This document shows positions 1 through 7,500 of a stretch of DNA of 22,284 bases, in pieces. A program made the translations under genes and the position numbers. The notes beneath the pieces were generated by a model. It was not told where the DNA came from. It ran no database searches and saw nothing but the letters and a program-made list of their open reading frames with translations. Numbering within the stretch: position 1 is the first letter of the stretch; each line of letters opens with the position of its first letter. Origin of the DNA: CAZNPL01 sp964574815 (lineage in GTDB: Bacteria > Planctomycetota > Phycisphaerae > UBA1845); assembly GCA_964574815.1 (NCBI GenBank), contig CAZNPL010000059.1, positions 1 through 22,284 on the forward strand, written 5' to 3'.

Positions 1-289
1 GCGGCTTGAAGGCCTTTTCCAACGCGCCGAGCCAATCATCCTCGCTTAATTTGGGTCTAGCGGCGTCGCCAAGGGTCAACGCATCCATCTTGAGCGTCTT
101 GGCTTTCTGCAAGGCAGTTCGACAAAACCCGGAGCGAGACACTACGATGGTCTTGTTAAGTGGGAGATCCGCATGTTTTTGGGCGATTGACTCTATCCAG
201 GGCGTATCGGCCGGGCGCTGTCGATCGGTGACTTCGATTCCGATCACAACCGGATGAATACCCGGTCTCGTCTCGATTACAATATCCAC
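1..289 (-). CDS. restriction-endonuclease-like (Mrr/PDDEXK-type) protein, partial, possibly 5'-truncated
   Basis: The minus strand reads openly from the smc end to base 2 and runs out of the window, so the C-terminus is missing. The reading includes REVDIVIE, then IGIEVTDRQRPADTPWIES, QKHADLPLNKTIVVSRSGF and CRTALQKAK. This pattern (hydrophobic strand with Asp, then a strand with Glu, then W-[IV]-E, KH..LP..K, VS.SGF) is what I know from Mrr-like nuclease domains of the PDDEXK fold. The usual third catalytic position after Glu (ExK or ExR) reads Thr here (EVT), so activity is uncertain. No ATG, GTG or TTG lies in frame upstream for at least 190 bases, which is inside smc; the first candidate is GTG at 289, without a clear Shine-Dalgarno site. 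Family members normally have more N-terminal sequence, so this may be a truncated remnant. The DNA here looks less GC-rich than smc, which fits acquisition. The family call is moderately sure, the start is not. Confidence 0.55.
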   Translation of the reverse strand, partial: MDIVIETRPGIHPVVIGIEVTDRQRPADTPWIESIAQKHADLPLNKTIVVSRSGFCRTALQKAKTLKMDALTLGDAARPKLSEDDWLGALEKAFKP

Positions 290-348
290 CTCGCGGGATT
301 CACCGGTGCGCAGATCTGCACACCCTCGAACCCGCCCACGGCGCGCGC

Positions 349-3300
349 CTACGCCACCGCGTGCTCCTCGCCTGGGCGCTCCTCCTCGAACTTGACGCTG
401 ACGCGCGATGAAACGCCCGGCTCCTGCATCGTGATGCCGTAGAGCTGATCCGCGATGCTCATCGTCCGCTTCGAGTGCGTGACCACGATGAACTGAGACT
501 TGTCCAGGAACTCCTGGATGATGCTGTTGAAGCGCGCGTTGTTGGACTCATCCAGCGCCGCGTCCACCTCGTCCAGGAACGCGAACGGCGAAGGCTGAGC
601 GCGGAAGATGCTCATCACCAGCGCGATCGCCGTCATGGTCTTCTCCCCGCCCGATAGCAGGGTGATGCGCTGCAGCTCCTTGCCCGGCGGCTTGGCCAAG
701 ATCTCGATCCCGCAGTCCAGCGGGGCATCGGGATCCTCGAGCACGATGTCGGCCTTGCCCCCGCCGAACAGCTTGCGGAACAGCGTGCGGAAGTTCTCGC
801 GGATCGCCTCGAATGCCTTGGTAAAGCGCTCCCGCGACTCCGCATCCAGCTTCCGGATCAGCGCCTCGAGCTGTTTGCGTGAATCCTCCAGATCCTGATG
901 TTGCGACGTCAGGAAGCTCTCGCGTTCCTCGAGCTCCGCCAACTCGTCGATCGCGTCGAGATTGACATGTCCAAGCCGCTCGATCTTCTGCCGGAGATCG
1001 GCGATCTCCTCTTCGACCACCTCGATCTCCTGGCCGTCCGACTCCTGCGACTGCGACAACGACTCCAGATCCAGATTCAGCTCCTCCCGAACCCGCCCGA
1101 CCAGTTCGTCCCGGTGCACCAGGCTGCTTTGCATGTCGAGCTCGAGATGGTGCACACGCGACTCCACCTCTTCCAGACGCGACCGCGCCGCCTTGATCCG
1201 CGTCGCCACCTGTTCCGACTCGAGCTGTGTCATCTCCCGGCGACGCCGCAACTGGATCGCTGTGCCCTCCAGCCGCTCGGCCGTTACCGACAACTCCTCG
1301 AGCCGCCGCCGGGCCGTCTCGATCACCTCCCGCGAATCGCTGATCCGCAAGTGGGCATCGTCGCGCTCCTGCGTAGCCGCCTCGATCGCCTCGGTCGTAA
1401 TCCGGATCGTCCGCCGCAACTCGCCGATGCTCTCGGCCGTCGCCTGTCGCTTCTCCGCCAGTTTCCCGACGGCCACCCGTTCCTCGGTTAAAGCGAACTG
1501 GACCCGCTCCCGTTCCTCACTCAGTCGTTCGATCTCCTCGGCGTACGCGGCCACCGACTGCTCGCGACGCTCGTTCTCCGCATCGAGCCGACTCGCCGAT
1601 TCCGCGCTCTCCGACGCCCGCTGCCGCGCCTCCTCGATCTGCTGCCCGATCAGCGTCACCTCTCCGGCGATCATTGGCTGCTCCTCCGACAGCCGCCGCA
1701 CCGCCTCGTTCACGCGCTCCAGGCCGGCTCCGGCCTCCACTTTGGCCGCATTGGCCTGCTCAATCGCCGTCCGCAACTCGCCGCACACGCTCTCCAGGTG
1801 GGCCGACTCGCCGTCGATCTTCTCCAGTTCGCCCGTCAACGACGCGATCCGCGATTCGACCGCCTCGATCGATTCCTTAACCTTCCGCCGTTCGCTCTTA
1901 CGCGCGATCAACCCGGCCCGACTCCCCGGCGGCCCGACCGACACGCATCCGTTCGGCTCGACCAGTTCGCCCTCGAGCGTCACGAACCGCCGCTCCGCCG
2001 GATCCGCTTTCGCCAACGCCAGCGCGTTCTCCAGCGTGTCCACGACCACCGTCTTGCCCAGCAGATGGCGGGCAAGACGCCCGTAGCCCTCTTCATAGCG
2101 AACCAGGTCAACCGCGTTGGCCACGATGCACGGATGATCCACATGCACCGGCTCGTTGATCACCGGCGGCAGCCGATCGAGACAGATCGCCGTCAATCGA
2201 CCGGGCAGGTCCTCAAACAACCCAGGATGCGAGAGAAAAACATCTCCTCCGGAAAGCACCAGGTACTGATCCAATTCACCGATCGCCGCCTCGATGATGG
2301 CTGCGTGCACCGCCTCGGCGTCGAACATCTCACCCACCAAGCCCCGGACGCCCGCGAGCGCTTCGTCGTCGGGCCTGGACAGCTTCAGCTCCACCAACGA
2401 TCGAACGCCCGCGCCCACCCCCTCGAGCTTCCGATGAAGCTCGTCCAGAAGGTGCAAGCGCGACTGCAAGCCGCTCCGCTCCTCCTTGGCCGAACCCAGA
2501 GACTGAACCGAGTCCTCCCGGCGATCGCCAAGCCGCTCCCGCTCCGCCCCCTTTTCGCGCAGGACCGCCAGCTCCGCCTCGATCAGCGTTTCGATCTCGG
2601 TGATCCGCGCGGCCAACTCCGACTGCTGCGACAGATACTCCCCCAACTCCGCCCGAATCGCGGCGTCCCGCCGCCCCAGCCGGTCGTGCTCTGATTTCAA
2701 CTTCTCCCGGTGCGTGTTCAGACTCTGAATCTCGTTGCGGAGCTGTGTCGAACGCCGCATGAGTTCGACCAGCCCCGCCTTCTCGTCCTCAAGCCGGGCC
2801 CGACGCGCGGCCAGCCGCTCGTTCAGCGACTGCTCCTGGTCAATCAGCGACCGAATTCGCTCATCGTGTCGATGCGTCTCCTCCTGCAGCTCGACGGCCG
2901 TCTCCTGCACCTTGGCCAATCGGCCCTCCTGCTCATCCCGCTGCCGCTCTAACTGGTCAACGCGGTTCCCGACCCGCTCCAGGTTCGACTGCTGCTCTCC
3001 GATGCGTTTCTCGGCCGCAGCCATCCGCTCTTCATGCGTCGCGATGTCCGATCGCGTCTGCATGAACTCCTTCTCGGTTTGCGAAAGCTCCTGCGAGATG
3101 TGGTTCATCAGGTCCGACAGCCGGGACGACTCGGCCTCGTCCCGGTCGATCTGAGTCCGGATCGCTGTCGACTCATCGCGCACGGTCTCGAAATCGCGGC
3201 GCATCCGATCGATCGCCTCGCTGTGCCGGCGATACTCGGCCAGTGAGAACCACGCCCGCAGTTCTCTCAACCGCGCGTCGTACTCCTGAAACCGGCGCGC

Positions 3301-3933
3301 CTTGCCCGCTTGGACCTTGACGCTCCGCAGTCGCCGCTGCACCTCCTCGATGATGTCCGTCACTCGGAGCACGTTCTGCTCGGTCCGCTCCAGCTTCCGC
3401 TCGGTCTCGCGCTTCCTCGCCTTGTACCGTGCGATGCCGGCCGCCTCCTCGAAAATCGCGCGGCGCTCGATGTTCGACGCATCGAGCAGCCGACTGACCC
3501 GTCCCTGCTCGATCACCGAGTAACTGTCGGCTCCGATTCCCGTATCGAGGAAAAGCTCTCTGATGTCCCGCAGGCGGGCGGTCTGGTTGTTGATGAGGTA
3601 CTCGCTCTCGCCCGATCGATAGAGCCGGCGGGTCACGGACACCTCGTCGTGCTCGCTCGGCAACAGCCGATCCGCGTTGTCGAAGAGCAGAGTGATCTGG
3701 GCCATACCGCTGCTGCGGCGCGTCGCCGACCCGTTGAAGATCATGTCCGTCATCTGGCGCCCGCGCAGCAGCTTCGCCGACTGCTCGCCGAGCACCCACT
3801 TGAATGCGTCCACCAGATTGCTCTTGCCGCATCCGTTCGGCCCGACGACGCACGTCACGCCGGGCGAGAAGTCGAACGTCACCTTGTCCGGAAAGCTCTT
3901 GAATCCGAGAAGTGAAATGCGTTTAAGGTACAT
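349..3933 (-). CDS. smc: chromosome segregation protein SMC
   Basis: This is a complete SMC ATPase of 1194 residues, the normal bacterial length. It compacts and helps segregate the chromosome as a dimer, with ScpA/ScpB as usual partners (not in this window). The N-terminal head starts MYLKRISLLGFKSF and has the Walker A motif GPNGCGKS at residues 31-38. Two long coiled-coil arms rich in Glu, Arg and Leu flank a hinge at roughly 505-670 (GVRGLVGEMF, then GKTVVVDTLENAL). The C-terminal head has the signature LLSGGEK at about 1092 and Walker B FAFLDEVDAALDE at about 1117. The frame stays open 22 codons upstream to 3999, but the ATG at 3933 matches the family start and follows GAGGTGG (3944-3950) at 10 bases. 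The stop TAG at 349-351 touches the nuclease-like fragment downstream. Identification is firm. Confidence 0.97.
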   Translation of the reverse strand: MYLKRISLLGFKSFPDKVTFDFSPGVTCVVGPNGCGKSNLVDAFKWVLGEQSAKLLRGRQMTDMIFNGSATRRSSGMAQITLLFDNADRLLPSEHDEVSVTRRLYRSGESEYLINNQTARLRDIRELFLDTGIGADSYSVIEQGRVSRLLDASNIERRAIFEEAAGIARYKARKRETERKLERTEQNVLRVTDIIEEVQRRLRSVKVQAGKARRFQEYDARLRELRAWFSLAEYRRHSEAIDRMRRDFETVRDESTAIRTQIDRDEAESSRLSDLMNHISQELSQTEKEFMQTRSDIATHEERMAAAEKRIGEQQSNLERVGNRVDQLERQRDEQEGRLAKVQETAVELQEETHRHDERIRSLIDQEQSLNERLAARRARLEDEKAGLVELMRRSTQLRNEIQSLNTHREKLKSEHDRLGRRDAAIRAELGEYLSQQSELAARITEIETLIEAELAVLREKGAERERLGDRREDSVQSLGSAKEERSGLQSRLHLLDELHRKLEGVGAGVRSLVELKLSRPDDEALAGVRGLVGEMFDAEAVHAAIIEAAIGELDQYLVLSGGDVFLSHPGLFEDLPGRLTAICLDRLPPVINEPVHVDHPCIVANAVDLVRYEEGYGRLARHLLGKTVVVDTLENALALAKADPAERRFVTLEGELVEPNGCVSVGPPGSRAGLIARKSERRKVKESIEAVESRIASLTGELEKIDGESAHLESVCGELRTAIEQANAAKVEAGAGLERVNEAVRRLSEEQPMIAGEVTLIGQQIEEARQRASESAESASRLDAENERREQSVAAYAEEIERLSEERERVQFALTEERVAVGKLAEKRQATAESIGELRRTIRITTEAIEAATQERDDAHLRISDSREVIETARRRLEELSVTAERLEGTAIQLRRRREMTQLESEQVATRIKAARSRLEEVESRVHHLELDMQSSLVHRDELVGRVREELNLDLESLSQSQESDGQEIEVVEEEIADLRQKIERLGHVNLDAIDELAELEERESFLTSQHQDLEDSRKQLEALIRKLDAESRERFTKAFEAIRENFRTLFRKLFGGGKADIVLEDPDAPLDCGIEILAKPPGKELQRITLLSGGEKTMTAIALVMSIFRAQPSPFAFLDEVDAALDESNNARFNSIIQEFLDKSQFIVVTHSKRTMSIADQLYGITMQEPGVSSRVSVKFEEERPGEEHAVA

Positions 3934-4056
3934 AGGGGCCCCGCCACCTCCGTGTACGTCGAAAATCCTGCGCCGATCCGTGGCGCCCCGGGGCAACACC
4001 CGCGCGTGAAGCCCTCAGCAGGCCGGCATGCTAGCACGTTCTCGGTGCGCCTTCAA

Positions 4057-4062
4057 ATCATA
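4057..4062 (-). promoter_or_regulatory. candidate -10 box for smc
   Basis: On the minus strand the sequence reads TTTATGATTT, and TATGAT matches five of six bases of the sigma-70 -10 consensus. No good -35 box lies at the normal distance. It sits in the AT-rich patch about 125 bases upstream of the smc start, which is a plausible position. The call rests on composition and place only. Confidence 0.3.
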
Positions 4063-4390
4063 AATCAAAGAATCGTGCGGGAACAGAAAAACTTTCCCCG
4101 GCGATGACGTCCGCCTCCCCCGCCGTCTCGTCGCCTCCGCCCGCACCCCGGAATGTCGCACAATTGTCTGAATCGGGAAAATCCGGGGCACACGGACACG
4201 AATCGCCGCGTTAGAATCCAAGGAAAGCCGAATCGCAGTCCGATGCAGTTCGATCGAGGGAGATCGAGAACGAGTGAACGCTGGAGCCGCTCCCCGGCCG
4301 CGGGCCGTCGTTCGCCCGCGCCGAAACACATTACCGGTCGTTCTCACCTGCGGCGCGAGCCCCGTGCCCCGCCGATGGACCAGAATCACC

Positions 4391-4419
4391 TTGCATCACC
4401 CACCCACTCTAAAGATAAT
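4391..4419 (+). promoter_or_regulatory. candidate sigma-70 promoter of the cysteine-rich repeat protein
   Basis: TTGCAT (4391-4396) and GATAAT (4414-4419) are separated by exactly 17 bases. The -10 box matches five of six consensus bases and the -35 box three of six. Transcription would start near 4426 and give a leader of about 77 bases before the GTG start at 4503. The -10 box overlaps the left arm of the AATTGGG/CCCAATT inverted repeat. Confidence 0.4.
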
Positions 4420-4490
4420 TGGGTTTATTGGGGGCCGTGGGGGTCCAGGAGGGGCTGGAGTGTCGTCCGCACGGGGTATCCGCCCAATTC

Positions 4491-4495
4491 GGAGG
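4491..4495 (+). promoter_or_regulatory. Shine-Dalgarno site that fixes a GTG start
   Basis: GGAGG lies 7 bases before GTG at 4503. The frame is open further upstream to a TTG at 4419, but only the GTG start has a strong ribosome binding site and puts a signal peptide at the exact N-terminus. Confidence 0.75.
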
Positions 4496-4502
4496 CTGTA
4501 AC

Positions 4503-7500
4503 GTGTTAATCAACAGATCCGCCCTGATAGTGCTCGCCGTCCTGGGCGCGATTGCTTGGACTGCGCGCCCGGCAACCGCTCAGATCGTCTTGTTCGTCGA
4601 CAGCGCCGCCACAGGCGCCAACGACGGATCAAGCTGGGAAGATGCATTCACCAACCTGCAGGACGCGCTGGCCGCGGCCCGCGCGCTCGGTGCGCGCGCC
4701 GATGAGGTTCGAGTAGCCCAGGGAACGTACACCCCCGCCGAACCGAACGGCAACCGTGCCGCCTCGTTTGAGATGATCGACGGAGTCGTCATCCGCGGCG
4801 GCTACGGCGGAGTCAGCGCCGCGAATCCGGATCGTTGGAATCCGACCGCGTTCCCCACGATCCTGAGCGGAGACCTCAACGGTGACGATGACACTGCGGG
4901 AATCGCCGAAAACGTCTACCACGTGGTCACCGCCGGCCCCGAGGTCACCAACAGCGCCCGGCTGCAGGGCTTCACCATCACAGCCGGTAACGCGAATGCG
5001 TCGATTCCCGACAATCGCGGCGCCGGCATGTACGTGAACGGGGGAGCGCCAACCGTTGTCGGCTGCATCTTTCATGCAAACGTCGCGTCCAGCGGCGGCG
5101 GACTGTTCAACCAGTCCGGTGCTCCGAGGGTCGCCAGTTCCTCATTCGTGGGCAACGAGGTATCGTCCTTCGGGGGTGGTCTCTACCACACCGGCGGAGC
5201 CGCGATCTACGATAACTGCACGGTCACTGAGAACAGCGCCGGAGGGGGCGGGGGGATTTACTCCCTCGACCCTGCCGTCGTGATCACCAACAGCATCTTC
5301 TGGGAGAACAGCGACTTTGGAGGCAACTCTGAGACCGCGCAGATCCGCTTCGCGACGGGCTCCCCTTCGATGCTCACCGACACGTGCATCCAAAACTGCG
5401 CGAATTATTGCGACGAACCGACGAACATCGGCAACAACCCCAACTTTGTGAACGCCGCCGCGGACAACTTCCGCCTGAAGCTCCCTTCCCCTTGCGCGAA
5501 CACCGGCGACAACCTGGCCGTCCCCGCCGACATCCTCACCGACCTTGACGGCAGCGTTCGGATCGGTTCAGGGACCGTGGACATGGGCGCCTACGAGGGC
5601 GCCGATGACTGCAACGGCAACGGCATACTCGACAGCATCGACCTGATCAATGGCAACAGCTTTGACTGCTTCCCGAACGGCCTGCCGGACGAATGCGAGC
5701 TTTCCATCAACAGCGGGTGCCCCGGTGCGCGGTGCACCGAGAACTGTGCCAACGACTGCAACGCCAACTGCGTTCCCGACACTTGCGAGGATTGCAACGG
5801 CAACGGGTTCGCCGATGAATGCGACATCGCCGACGGCACCAGCGAAGACTGCAACGACAACGGCATCCCCGACGAGTGCGAACCGGACGAGGACTGTAAC
5901 AACAACGGCACCCAGGACATCTGCGACATCGCCGCCGGCACCAGCGACGATTGCAATAACGACGGCGTCCCCGACGAATGCCGACTTGCCAGCGATTCGG
6001 GCTGTCCCGGCGCCAACTGCGAGAGCGACTGCGACCCGGACTGCAACGGAAACTGCCGGCTTGACGAATGCGACATCGCGGAGCAGGGAGACTGCAACGC
6101 CAACGGCGTCCCCGATGATTGCGATATCGATCAGGGCGATAGTGACGACTGCACCGACGTAGACACGGGCACCGGCAACAACATCCCCGACGAGTGCCAG
6201 ATCAGCGCCGACAGCACCGCGCCGGGAGGCCCGTTCTTCTGCACCCAGAACTGCGACCCCGACTGCAATGACAACGCCATCCCCGACGCCTGCGAAATCG
6301 ATTGCAATGATAATGACGTGCCCGATGACTGCGATGTCCGCGACGGATTCAGCGAAGATTGCGATTCCAACGGTGTGCCGGACGAGTGCCAGGAGGACAG
6401 CGACGGCGATGGCGTCATTAACGCCTGTGATGCCTGCCCGGACACTCCGCCTGATACCCCGGTTCGCGACAACGGCTGCCAGCAGCAAGGCGCCTGTTGC
6501 TTGCCGACCGGCTCCTGCCTCGATAACCAGCTCGCCGGGAACTGCCTGAGCTTCCCCAACGCTCGTTTCCTCGGTGACCTCCTCACGTGCGACGGCGATC
6601 CGGACGGCGATCTTGCGATCGGCTGCGACGACGGCTGTCCTCTTGACCCGGAAAAGACCGAGCCCGGACTCTGCGGCTGTGGCCTCTCCGACGACGGAGA
6701 CATTCCCGCCGGCTCTGACTGCAATGGCAATGGCGTAGAGGATCGCTGCGAGATCAACGCCGGTCTCGATGAAGACTGCAACGCCAACCTCGTTCTCGAT
6801 TCCTGCGACCTGCAAGCCCTCAACAGCGAAGACTGCAATGCGAACTCAGTGCCCGACGAGTGCGAAATCAGCGTCGACAGCAACGCTCCCGGCGGCCCGT
6901 TCTTCTGCTTCGCAGATTGCGATCCAGACTGCAACGTGAATGGTACCCCGGATGAGTGCGATATCGCCGTCGCCGTCAGTGAGGACTGCGATGAGAACGG
7001 CGTGCCCGACGAGTGTCAGCCCGATTCGGATCAGGATGGAATCCCCGATGCCTGCGATCCCTGCCTGGGCGAGAATGACCTCGAAGGGCTGGCATGCGAC
7101 AACCCCGCCGATCCCGACCCCTGTCGTTCGGGTGTCTACGATTGCTCTACGGGCGTCCTTGTATGCACGGACGACGAATTCGCGGACGACGAGGATGGCG
7201 ACGGCGTCTTCGATTGCTTCGACGACTGCCCGGGCACAGCGCCTGGCTCCGAAATCGACGAGAATGGTTGCCCGCCGGAAGGGACATGTTGCTTCATCGG
7301 TGCCGGCGGAAATCCCGGCTTCTTCTGCGACGTCACCAGAGATTTCTGCATCAATGACCTGGGCGGTGTCTGGCAGGGGAACGGCTCGCCGTGCCCGACC
7401 AGTGCGGCCGAGTGCATCTTCCCCGCCGACGGCGACTGCGACTTTGATACCGATTTCGATTTTGACGACTTTGTGCTGGTCAACGACTGCATCGAACGGT

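Larger units (their letters stand above)
3934..4502. other. divergent intergenic region between smc and the repeat-protein gene
   Basis: This 569-base stretch separates two divergently read genes. It holds candidate promoters for both directions and no credible gene. Open frames in it (for example 4015-4389 on the minus strand) are arginine-rich, resemble nothing known, and have no ribosome binding site. A short AT-rich patch lies at about 4050-4100. A perfect 7-base inverted repeat AATTGGG (4417-4423) / CCCAATT (4483-4489) lies just ahead of the repeat-protein gene. I see no tRNA or known riboswitch. Confidence 0.6.

Noticed and set aside
962..2086. Plus-strand frame over smc (374 codons)
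   Set aside because: Ser/Arg-rich shadow of smc with no resemblance to a known protein.
4015..4389. Minus-strand frame of 124 codons between smc and the repeat gene
   Set aside because: Arg-rich, no ribosome site and no recognisable motif; it sits in a promoter region.
5568..6815. Long antisense frame opposite the calcium repeats
   Set aside because: Val/Ala/Gly-rich pseudo-repeats produced by the forward DCN repeat; no start signal or family.
5604..7064. Repeated DNA that could suggest a CRISPR array
   Set aside because: Repeats are in frame, degenerate and protein-coding, with no constant repeat or spacer length.
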